Origin: Acidobacteriota bacterium | Lineage (GTDB): Bacteria > Acidobacteriota > Vicinamibacteria > Vicinamibacterales > UBA2999 | Assembly: GCA_016192845.1 (NCBI GenBank) | Contig: JACPTI010000098.1 | Span: 27,928 to 91,927 of the forward strand | Length of the DNA: 64,000 bases | Reading direction: 5' to 3' | Part shown: one piece after another, positions 8,589 through 15,231 of the stretch | How positions within the stretch are numbered: the first letter of the stretch is position 1 | How the letters are laid out: every line of letters starts with the position of its first letter | Program-made: the position numbers and the translations under genes | The notes under the pieces: generated by a model | Told to the model about the DNA's origin: nothing | Seen by the model: only the letters and a program-made list of their open reading frames with translations | Database searches by the model: none

Positions 8589-9491
8589 TCAGTCGCGCGG
8601 CGCCCGAACCGGCATCTGCGGGCCGCCGACGGTCGGCTCGCGATACCGCCATAGATAGTCGTACGTCGTATCGACGTGGACGAGGACCCGCGCGGAACTC
8701 TGGTTGTAGTCCTTGAAATCGTCCATCGTGACTTCCTTCCGGATCTCGGCGAGCGTCTTGCCGGCCACCATGCGCTCGAGTACGCGGTCGCGCACCGCCT
8801 GCAGGTACCGGTGGAAGTCGAGGAACGCCTGCTGGGTGGTGGTCGATCGGTCGTGCCCCTCGAGCACGATCGTGACGTCGGGCAGGTACGCCAGCGTGCG
8901 CAGCGCCTTGAGCGCGTTGTGGATGTCGAGGTCGCGGAAGTCGGGCAGGATGTTCCGGCCCCGCGCGAAATCGGGCGCGAAGAGCACCCCCTCGGACGGG
9001 ACGTGTACGTAGATCATGTTGTCGCTGTGGGTCGGGCCCAGATACAGCAGGACGACGCGGACGCCGCCCAGCTCGATCTCCATCCGATCCTCGAACATGA
9101 CCTGCGGCACGATCGCCTGGCGCTTCTCGCGGACGATGTGCGGCCGGATGTTCACGTGGCCGATGCCGACGGCGGTGTCGGCAAACACGTGCGTATCGCA
9201 GATGTGCCCCTGATGGTCGTGGCTCAGGACGACGTATTTGACCGGCACCTTGAAGCGGCTCTGCAGCTCTGATCTGAGCCACTGCATGTTGTTGCAGTCG
9301 CCGTCGACGACGATGATCCCCTCGCTCGTGGCGATGAACATCGCGTTCTGCGTGGTGCCGAACCGATAGACGTGCTCCGTCAGCCGATTGATGGAGCGCT
9401 CCGTCGTCCACTTGACGGTCTGGCCGGACGCGGCGCCGGCCGACAGGGCCAGCGCACAGCAGGCGGCCCACAGGCTTCTCGGTCGAATCAT
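8589..9491 (-). CDS. Secreted MBL-fold metallo-hydrolase with altered zinc motif
   Basis: A 300-residue exported protein (signal peptide MIRPRSLWAACCALALSAG, cleaved after ASG) with the metallo-beta-lactamase fold. Ligands visible are His91, His93 and His96 in LSHDHQGHICD, His155 in LGPTHSDN, Asp174 in LFAPDF and His213 in VLEGHD. The usual aspartate of the HxHxDH motif is replaced by Gly95, so the second metal site lacks its standard ligand; the rest is intact. GGGAGGG precedes the ATG. It is followed on the same strand, 14 bases after the methyltransferase stop, so the two are probably co-transcribed. The reaction is not predictable from the fold. Confidence 0.85.
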   Translation of the reverse strand: MIRPRSLWAACCALALSAGAASGQTVKWTTERSINRLTEHVYRFGTTQNAMFIATSEGIIVVDGDCNNMQWLRSELQSRFKVPVKYVVLSHDHQGHICDTHVFADTAVGIGHVNIRPHIVREKRQAIVPQVMFEDRMEIELGGVRVVLLYLGPTHSDNMIYVHVPSEGVLFAPDFARGRNILPDFRDLDIHNALKALRTLAYLPDVTIVLEGHDRSTTTQQAFLDFHRYLQAVRDRVLERMVAGKTLAEIRKEVTMDDFKDYNQSSARVLVHVDTTYDYLWRYREPTVGGPQMPVRAPRD

Positions 9492-9505
9492 GGCTTCCCT
9501 CCCGG

Positions 9506-9982
9506 TCACAACCAGCGGCGGACCTGACGCGTGTACTGGTCGTACTCGGCGCCGAACCGCCGCCGCAGGTAGCGTTCCTCCGGCCCGATCACGAACTGCT
9601 GCACGGCGACGAGCGCCGGGACGAGCAGCACGACGGCCCACCACGTGTTCAGGAACAGGGCAAGACCCAGGGTCAACAGCGCCAGCGACACGTACATCGG
9701 GTTCCGGGTGAAGGTGTAGGGGCCGGCGGTCACGAGCGTCGTGGCCGGCCGAAACGGGATCGGGCTCGTCCGGTGCCGCCGAAACGCGCCGATGGCGCCC
9801 GCCCCCAGCCCGGCCCAGGCCGCCACGAACACCCATGCCACCGTCGTACGCGCAGCGCCTCCCCCGATCGGCAGCGGCCACGGCCGGTCCAGCAGCCAGT
9901 CTCCCACGACGGCCGCTGCGAAGAACAACGGTGGAGGCACGTGCACGCCTGGGCTGTCAGCGGACGTGTGCATCGCCGGCAT
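9506..9982 (-). CDS. Isoprenylcysteine carboxyl methyltransferase-like membrane protein
   Basis: A 158-residue integral membrane protein with about four hydrophobic segments and the family signature GPYTFTRNPMYVSLALL, then EERYLRRRFGAEYDQYTRQV at the C-terminus. This is the ICMT/PEMT superfamily of S-adenosylmethionine-dependent methyltransferases. In bacteria such proteins methylate lipids or other hydrophobic substrates rather than prenylated proteins, and the actual substrate is unknown. Two ATG codons nine bases apart could be the start. It lies just upstream of the MBL-fold gene in the same direction. Confidence 0.8.
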   Translation of the reverse strand: MPAMHTSADSPGVHVPPPLFFAAAVVGDWLLDRPWPLPIGGGAARTTVAWVFVAAWAGLGAGAIGAFRRHRTSPIPFRPATTLVTAGPYTFTRNPMYVSLALLTLGLALFLNTWWAVVLLVPALVAVQQFVIGPEERYLRRRFGAEYDQYTRQVRRWL

Positions 9983-10108
9983 TCTACTCGCAGCGAACGA
10001 CTGTGGCCGTTCGACGCAGGCCAGCCAGTGCCTGCACGGTTGAAATCCACCGCGAATTGATCGAGCATCCGCCGTGCTTCAGGTGCGGCACCCCGCGATC
10101 CGACCCCA

Positions 10109-10825
10109 ATGAGCGAGCGGACGGCAGCGACGGCGTCTCCCGGCGGCGGTGGGTATGGATGGGTCCCGGCGGTGGCCATCGGGGCCGCCGGGTTCGCCTT
10201 CCGGTTTCTGTCGTATACCGGGTTCCCCAACGATCACTTCGTGTACGTCGCGCGCGCCCAGCAGATGCTGCTGGGTGCGTGGCCGACCCGGGACTTCGTG
10301 GACCCCGGGTTTCTCCTGATGTATGTCGCGTCAGCGGCAGGCCTGATCGTGTTCGGCCACAACCTGCTGGGAGAGGCGTCGATCGTCTTCGGCGGGTTTG
10401 CCGCGGCGGCTGCGCTCAGCTATCCGCTCGCCCGGGCGGCTGCCGGATCCGCAAGCGTGGCCCTGTCTGCCGTCGCCCTGCAGGCCCTTGCGTATCCGCG
10501 CAGCTACAGCTATCCGAAGCTGTTCCTGGCCGCAGGCCAGGTCGTATTCGACAGCGTCTACTACTCGTCACCAGAGGAACAGGAGCTGATGCTCAGCCGT
10601 CTTCGCCGGGAGCAGGTGCCCGTCATCGCGCTCCCCGACGACAACGCGGCGCATTTCCGGGAGAACTTTAGGCGCGTTGCGGCCTACATCGAGGCCAACG
10701 ACGTGCGCGCAGGCAACATCGATCTGCCTGGCAACCGGCGAGGGGACGTCCTCCTCGATCGCAGGCGGGCCGCCGTCGGCGTGCACGCGCCGCTGGGGTG
10801 GCCGTGTTTCGCCCGTGCTGATTGA
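10109..10825 (+). CDS. Polytopic membrane protein with its middle missing (probable pseudogene)
   Basis: The 238-residue frame is a chimera of two parts. Residues 1-135 look like the first three or four membrane helices of a large glycosyltransferase-like membrane protein (GFPNDHFVYVARAQQMLLG, then RDFVDPGFLLMY and AYPRSYSYPKLF). From about residue 140 it turns without transition into a soluble C-terminal piece (YYSSPEEQELMLSRLRREQV, ending in HAPLGWPCF). In related acidobacterial proteins, as I remember them, several hundred residues with more helices and the catalytic loop lie between. The simplest reading is an in-frame internal deletion. Whether any product is functional is doubtful. No neighbour suggests a pathway. 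Confidence 0.6.
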   Translation: MSERTAATASPGGGGYGWVPAVAIGAAGFAFRFLSYTGFPNDHFVYVARAQQMLLGAWPTRDFVDPGFLLMYVASAAGLIVFGHNLLGEASIVFGGFAAAAALSYPLARAAAGSASVALSAVALQALAYPRSYSYPKLFLAAGQVVFDSVYYSSPEEQELMLSRLRREQVPVIALPDDNAAHFRENFRRVAAYIEANDVRAGNIDLPGNRRGDVLLDRRRAAVGVHAPLGWPCFARAD

Positions 10826-10872
10826 GGTACGACGCCGCGCCCGCGAGCCTGCCCAAAGGAACTGCAGAGCCG

Positions 10873-11862
10873 TCACCGGTTGACGGCGCGCATCCCCCCT
10901 TCGGCGTACCGCTCTCCTGCCACCCTGCGCCCCACCGCCTCGAGCGCCGCCAGATCGTCCGGTGAAAGGGCGATCTGGACCGCTGCGGCGTTCTCTTGGA
11001 CCCGTTCCGGCCTGGTCGAGCCCGGGATCGGAATGATGTCGGGACCACGCGACAGCAGCCACGCCAGCGCGAGCTGCGCGGGCGTACAGCCCTTCCGCTG
11101 CGCGATCCGCTCGAGTTCCGCGACGATGGCGAGGTTCTGAAGGAAGCTGGCCGGCTCGAACCGGGGGTTCTGACGGCGCCAGTCGTCGGACGCGAGATCG
11201 TCCACCGAGCGCAGTCGGCCCGTCAGAAAGCCTCGGCCGAGCGGGCTGTAGGCGACAAACGCGATACCGAGCTCGCGGCAGGTGGCGAGCACCTCTTGCT
11301 CCGGATCGCGGGTCCACAATGAGTACTCCGTCTGCAGCGCCGCGATCGGATGCACCGCATGAGCGCGGCGAATCGTGACCGGCGCGGCTTCCGACAATCC
11401 AAGGCAGCGCGCCTTGCCGTCTTTCACCAGCTCCGCCATCGCGCCGATGGTCTCCTCGATCGGCGTGGTCGGGTCGACCCGGTGCTGGTAGTAGACGTCG
11501 ATCACGTCGACGCCCAGCCGCTTCAGCGACGCCTCGCACGCCTGCCGCACGTACTCGGGGCGCCCGTTGATGCCGAGCCATGCGCCTTCCGGGGTCCGGA
11601 CGTTCCCGAATTTCGTCGCGAGAACGACCTCGTGGCGCCTTTCCCGAATCGCCCGGCCCACGAGCTCTTCGTTGCGGAACGGGCCGTAGACGTCGGCGGT
11701 GTCAAGGAAGGTGATGCCCAGATCGAGCGCGCGATGAATCGTCGCGATGGAGCGCTCGTCGTCGGCGCGCCCGTAGAACTCGGACATGCCCATGCAGCCG
11801 AGCCCTATCGCCGAGACCGACAGCCCCGATGCGCCGAGCTGACGTCGCGGCATCTGCGTCAT
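10873..11862 (-). CDS. Aldo/keto reductase
   Basis: A 329-residue NADPH-dependent oxidoreductase with a TIM-barrel fold. The catalytic tetrad is visible: Asp and Tyr in [15 protein letters not shown], Lys in VLATKFGN, and His in [12 protein letters not shown]. The NADPH-phosphate loop is [17 protein letters not shown]. This arrangement matches the AKR13-like family (YajO/IolS relatives), usually acting on small carbonyl compounds. An in-frame start exists 33 bases upstream, but the ATG at 11862 ([14 protein letters not shown]) has a purine-rich GGAGGAAGGTGGG in front and fits family length. The gene stands alone. Confidence 0.93.
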   Translation of the reverse strand: MTQMPRRQLGASGLSVSAIGLGCMGMSEFYGRADDERSIATIHRALDLGITFLDTADVYGPFRNEELVGRAIRERRHEVVLATKFGNVRTPEGAWLGINGRPEYVRQACEASLKRLGVDVIDVYYQHRVDPTTPIEETIGAMAELVKDGKARCLGLSEAAPVTIRRAHAVHPIAALQTEYSLWTRDPEQEVLATCRELGIAFVAYSPLGRGFLTGRLRSVDDLASDDWRRQNPRFEPASFLQNLAIVAELERIAQRKGCTPAQLALAWLLSRGPDIIPIPGSTRPERVQENAAAVQIALSPDDLAALEAVGRRVAGERYAEGGMRAVNR

Positions 11863-12149
11863 CGAGCCCACCTTCCTCCGCGGTGCTACGTACATCCGTG
11901 ATGATAGCTGTTCCGATCGGCGGGTTCATCCGAATTCGACCTTGAAGATCCACCACGCGTACGAAGCACCGTCACGGGACGGAGCGCCCGCAGTGCGGAC
12001 CGGGGCATACGTAACAGCGAACGCCAATTTCAGGAGGACAAACCGGCCGAATCGACGGGATCGCCGACGAGCAGGACCACGTGAGGTCGTAGCACAATGC
12101 CGTCGGTACCTGCGAGGTCGACAGCACGTCTCGAACGCTGCACTCAACC
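11863..12149. other. Intergenic stretch without recognised features
   Basis: This 287-base gap upstream of the aldo/keto reductase has visibly lower G+C than its surroundings and irregular codon structure in all frames. I see no gene, repeat or RNA in it. Confidence 0.4.
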
Positions 12150-12485
12150 TTGGGGGGCGCCGGCGATCCACCGCAGCCGAGAACGCTGAAGATCCCGTCG
12201 CGCGCGGGGCCGAGGCCGCACGATCTGGTTCGTGCGCGAACGCTTACCGAGTACGCGTCTGGCCCGGGCGCGTTCCACGAAAACGATGTCGTCACGGTCG
12301 TAGCCGACGCCAGTGGGGACGGCGACCCTCGTTCGGCGACTGGCCGTATTGCGGAGGTGACGGACGTCGACGGCCGCTTCTTTGTTTTTGTGAGTGTCGC
12401 CTCGGACGGCGAAACGCCGTACATCGGTCTCGAGAAACCGGGGTTCTATGGAGGTGGAAACACGTCTAGCGAAGCTACCGCGTGA
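12150..12485 (+). CDS. Possible small protein of unknown function
   Basis: An open frame of 111 codons beginning at a TTG with no clear ribosome-binding site. The second half reads like a real beta-rich domain (ENDVVTVVADASGDGDPR, then GRFFVFVSVASDGETPYIG), while the first 30 residues are basic and unstructured. Third-position G+C is lower than in surrounding genes. It overlaps the SPOR gene by eleven bases in the opposite direction. It could be the remnant of a longer surface-protein domain or chance; I recognise no family. Confidence 0.3.
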   Translation: MGGAGDPPQPRTLKIPSRAGPRPHDLVRARTLTEYASGPGAFHENDVVTVVADASGDGDPRSATGRIAEVTDVDGRFFVFVSVASDGETPYIGLEKPGFYGGGNTSSEATA

Positions 12486-13227
12486 TCCAGGGCTTGAAGC
12501 GCTCTTCCCGTTCGAGCAGGCCGGCGATCGCCTCCGCCTCGCGGCGATCGTCGTACTTGCCGACACGGATGCGGAAGTTGGGGCCGGCCGTCGTGATGAA
12601 CGTCGGATACCCCTTCGCGCTGAGGCGCCGGGCGATCGTTTCCGCTTCGGCGCGCTTGCGAACGGCAGCCACCTGGACGACAAAGCCGCTTCCAAGTGGC
12701 TCGGCGAGCGAGGCGCCCCCCGCCGCGCGTGCGGCGGCAGGTGCAGCGGCCGGTGCCGGTTTCGCGGCTGGCGGCCCGGGCTTTGGCGGCGCGGGTGCCG
12801 GCTTTGCCGCAGCGGGCTCGGGTTTGGCCGGCGCGGCCGCAGGTTTTGCCGGAGCGGGCGAAGGCGGGAATGCAGCAGCCACGGCGGGCTGCGTCAACAC
12901 GGCCGTCTCCGCGGCGGGCTGGAGCGTCTCGGGTGGAGGCGCCGGTTCCCCGAGGCGCTCGGGATACGTCAGCGTCTCGCCCGCCGTAATCGGAGCCGTG
13001 CCGGTGCTGGCCACGGCGAGCGGCGGTGGAACCGGTTGAACCGCGGCGGTCGGATCGACGATGGGCTGACCGGGAGCGCTCGGACTGGCGCCGGCGCGCT
13101 GCGGCACGCCACGCCCTACCATCACCCCGCAAAGGAAAATCACGACGGCCACGACGGTCGCAGCCATGAACAGGAAGACGAGCTGCTTCCCGTTCAGCTG
13201 GATCTCGTGAAGTCCTTCATCGGACAT
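12475..13227 (-). CDS. SPOR-domain membrane protein
   Basis: A 250-residue protein with one membrane helix (residues 13-38, LVFLFMAATVVAVVIFLCGV), a long Pro/Ala/Lys-rich linker (residues 40-175) and a C-terminal SPOR domain (about 178-250: GSGFVVQVAAVRKRAEAET, then FRIRVGKYDDRREAEAIA). SPOR domains bind glycan strands without stem peptides and bring proteins to the division septum. The layout (short cytoplasmic start, helix, disordered periplasmic linker, SPOR) is that of FtsN/DedD-like septal proteins, though SPOR alone does not prove a division role. A TAAAAT box lies at 13245-13250. Confidence 0.9.
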   Translation of the reverse strand: MSDEGLHEIQLNGKQLVFLFMAATVVAVVIFLCGVMVGRGVPQRAGASPSAPGQPIVDPTAAVQPVPPPLAVASTGTAPITAGETLTYPERLGEPAPPPETLQPAAETAVLTQPAVAAAFPPSPAPAKPAAAPAKPEPAAAKPAPAPPKPGPPAAKPAPAAAPAAARAAGGASLAEPLGSGFVVQVAAVRKRAEAETIARRLSAKGYPTFITTAGPNFRIRVGKYDDRREAEAIAGLLEREERFKPWITR

Positions 13228-13244
13228 GAGTTAGGCTGTTGCGC

Positions 13245-13250
13245 ATTTTA
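13245..13250 (-). promoter_or_regulatory. Candidate -10 box of the SPOR gene
   Basis: TAAAAT on the minus strand, 17 bases before the ATG at 13227, which would give a leader of about ten bases. No clear -35 box is seen. Confidence 0.4.
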
Positions 13251-13288
13251 GCACAGCTGAGCCGGTCCGGAGGCGTGAAGGCCTCCGA

Positions 13289-13826
13289 CTACCTCAGGCG
13301 GTCGAGCAGCTGCTTCGCCTCGGCGTTGGCGGGATCGCTCCAGACGGCGATCGTCAGCGCCTCGACGGCGTCCTGCTGGCGACCGGTGCGCAGATAAATC
13401 CGCCCGAGCAGCAGGTGTGCGTCGCTGTCGTACGGCGCCAGGAACACGGTGCGGCGGAGCTCGGCGATCGCCTCCTCGTTGCGTCCCTCCTCGAAGAAGC
13501 GGCGGCCGCGCTCGAGATGAAACGCCGCGACCGCGCGCTGGTCGCGCTGCTCGGCAGCGACGACCGCTGCGTCGACGCGGAGCGCGGCCGGCAGATCGAG
13601 TTCCAGCTTGACACGCTCGAGCCCGCGCGGAACCGCGTTCGCGCCCGGCTGCTTCGCCTCCCGCTCCGCGTAGTTAGACCCGCGGCTCCCCGGACGCGTT
13701 CTCGAACGGGATGACCAAATACACGGGTTCGGACGGCTGCGCAGCAGCGGCAGGTGCCACCAGCGCGCACGCCAGCGTGATCACGAAACACCGAGGCACC
13801 GAGACACCGAGGCGAATATGCTTCAA
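13289..13826 (-). pseudogene. Secreted TPR protein, internally deleted and out of frame
   Basis: Two pieces of one gene lie in different frames. The 5' piece reads from a TTG at 13826 through a signal peptide partly made from a repeat (LKHIRLGVSVPRCFVITLAC, then ALVAPAAAAQ) into EPVYLVIPFENASGEPRV, then meets a stop at 13674-13676. The 3' piece, in another frame, reads NYAEREAKQPGANAVPRGLE and two TPR units (FEEGRNEEAIAELRRTVFLA, then LLGRIYLRTGRQQDAVEAL) to a TAG at 13289-13291. Acidobacterial proteins that open with 'YLVIPFEN' normally have a few hundred residues between these parts. So the middle is gone and the frame is broken. Confidence 0.65.
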
Positions 13827-13864
13827 GAAAACTCGGTGCCTCGATGCCTCGGTGTTCCGTGATC
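13779..13864. repeat. Inverted repeat of 8-nt units (CACCGAGG family)
   Basis: Two 33-base arms (13779-13811 and 13832-13864) match as reverse complements with three mismatches around a 20-base loop. Each arm is built of about three degenerate copies of CACCGAGG plus a cap GATCACGRAA. The right arm ends one base before the V4R-like gene's stop codon; the left arm encodes part of the TPR relic's signal peptide. Related copies lie at 46041-46281 and 44582-44603. Confidence 0.85.
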
Positions 13865-14443
13865 TCATCCGGTCACTCCGTTTGGACGTACCACCATCAG
13901 GCACTGACCCGCTCCCGTCGCCCGGCACCGTTCCGTATCGACCTCCACCTCGACATCGAACAGCGACATCAGCCGGCGGATCGCCGCCGCGTAGAACTCG
14001 CAGAGCGGCTGGGGCACGCGGTCGCGCACTTCACAGAAGAGCGAGCCCCTGATGTCGACGGCCCCCCGTCCCTGCCGCCACCGCACGATCGCCCGGCTGC
14101 CCCCATACGTGTTCCGAACCATCGCGCGTGCCACCCGCAGCACCAGGTGCACGCGCACGGCCCTGGGCGCCGCCCGCAGGAGCGCCCGGCGATACGCCGC
14201 CATGTCGCCGACCGTCCACTCGGCCGCGTACTCGCCGGCGCGCGCGGTCACGAGGCGATACGCCTCCCCTTCCTGCCGCAGGAAGCTCAGCACCGCCGCG
14301 AGCGGCGCCAGCCCGATGCGACCGTCGCGGAGGCCGGTCGGGTTCAGCCACGCCTCGTAGAATTCGAGCCGTGTCGGCAGCAGGTCCGCGATCGCCTGGT
14401 GCAGGCTCGCGACGAGCAGGCGGCCGATCCCTCCCTCAGCCAT
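13865..14443 (-). CDS. V4R-like domain protein, function unknown
   Basis: A 192-residue soluble protein. The C-terminal part (about 130-188) resembles the 4-vinyl-reductase/V4R fold: GSLFCEVRDRVPQPLCEFYA, then VDTERCRATGAGQCLMVV, with the typical final cysteine pattern C-x-A-x-G-x-x-x-C. V4R domains bind small ligands or metal-linked groups and often sit in regulators. The N-terminal half (helical, LLVASLHQAIADLLPTRLEF) is unassigned. Similar proteins are common in Acidobacteria and Myxococcota as stand-alone sensors, as I recall. It is divergent from mobA with only six bases between the start codons, so their promoters must overlap each other's coding region or one start is further inside. 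Confidence 0.55.
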   Translation of the reverse strand: MAEGGIGRLLVASLHQAIADLLPTRLEFYEAWLNPTGLRDGRIGLAPLAAVLSFLRQEGEAYRLVTARAGEYAAEWTVGDMAAYRRALLRAAPRAVRVHLVLRVARAMVRNTYGGSRAIVRWRQGRGAVDIRGSLFCEVRDRVPQPLCEFYAAAIRRLMSLFDVEVEVDTERCRATGAGQCLMVVRPNGVTG

Positions 14444-14449
14444 GTTCTA

Positions 14450-15160
14450 ATGGAGAGTCCGGGCGCATTGCGTACTATTCCCTGGACCGCAGCCATTCTT
14501 GCCGGCGGCGAAGCCCGACGGCTCGGCCGTATCGACAAGAGCGCGCTCGTGGTCGGAACGGCGTCGATCCTCGAGAGGCAGCTGGCGGTGCTGCGCGGGC
14601 TCACCCCGCACATCCTGATCGTGACGAGCGACAGGCACGGTGTGCGCCCGGCGCCACCCGGGGTGCGCGTCGTCACGGACCTCGTCCCGGCCGCCGGTGC
14701 GCTGGGTGGCCTGTACACGGCGCTGATGGAGGCGACGACCGACCAGGTGCTCGTCATCGGGTGCGACATGCCGTTCCTGACGGCGGCGTTCGTGACCTGT
14801 GTCGTGGAGCGGGGCCGCGAGGCCGACGTCGCGGTACCGCGGGACGAACGCGGGCGTCATCCGCTGTGCGCCTCGTATGCCCGCCGCACGGCGGCGCACT
14901 TCCGCGCCCGGATCGAGGCGGGCGAACTGCGTGTCGGCGACGCGCTCCAGGGGCTTGCGGTGCGGGAGCTCGGGCCGGATGAGCTGGCGCCTTTCAATCG
15001 GGATGGTCGACTGCTGCTCAACATCAACACGCCCGACGACTATGCGCGGGCGCGCCTGGCTGCCGCGGACGGGGACGATAGCACTCCAACGCGCAAAGAC
15101 CGCGCGTCGGGGACCCCGCTCGATTCGCGCGTGACACGTCCGGAACGAACCCCCGAGTGA
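14450..15160 (+). CDS. mobA: Molybdenum cofactor guanylyltransferase-like protein
   Basis: A 236-residue nucleotidyltransferase. It has the MobA signatures: the nucleotide-binding loop AAILAGGEARRLGRIDKSAL, the DLVPAAGALGGLYTAL block, the metal-binding VIGCDMPFLTA, and NINTPDDYARA near the end. MobA attaches GMP to molybdopterin. The core ends near residue 208; the last 25 or so residues (DDSTPTRKDRASGTPLDSRV and onward) are encoded by a palindromic repeat at 15083-15120 and look like an acquired tail. No other cofactor genes are nearby; the molybdoenzyme at 61843 is of a family that normally does not need the GMP form. Confidence 0.8.
   Translation: MESPGALRTIPWTAAILAGGEARRLGRIDKSALVVGTASILERQLAVLRGLTPHILIVTSDRHGVRPAPPGVRVVTDLVPAAGALGGLYTALMEATTDQVLVIGCDMPFLTAAFVTCVVERGREADVAVPRDERGRHPLCASYARRTAAHFRARIEAGELRVGDALQGLAVRELGPDELAPFNRDGRLLLNINTPDDYARARLAAADGDDSTPTRKDRASGTPLDSRVTRPERTPE
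15083..15120. repeat. GC-rich palindrome at the 3' end of mobA
   Basis: CCAACGCGC and GCGCGTCGGGG arms with a six-base loop, followed by ACCCCGCT. It is the reverse complement of the element at 20239-20287, with only a few differences. It lies inside the mobA frame and encodes part of the C-terminal tail. Confidence 0.8.
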
Positions 15161-15199
15161 ACAGCGTACAGCAGCACATTCACGAGCGCAAATCACACG

Positions 15200-15227
15200 T
15201 CACGAATCGCCAATCACGAATCGCCAA
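15200..15227 (+). repeat. Two 14-nt repeats (AATCACG/AATCGCC) in the argS leader
   Basis: TCACGAATCGCCAA occurs twice in direct tandem, immediately followed by the argS start (TGGCATG). Each 14-mer is two related heptamers, so this belongs with the other 7-nt-period arrays. It occupies the place of the argS ribosome-binding site. Confidence 0.75.
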
Positions 15228-15231
15228 TGGC

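Noticed and set aside
12089..12150. An ATG at 12089 as start of the possible small protein
   Set aside because: It is in a different frame from the frame at 12150-12485 and the reading ends soon.
14450..15160. MobA serving the molybdoenzyme at 61.8 kb
   Set aside because: Sulfite-oxidase-family enzymes normally use molybdopterin without the GMP group, and the genes are 46 kb apart.
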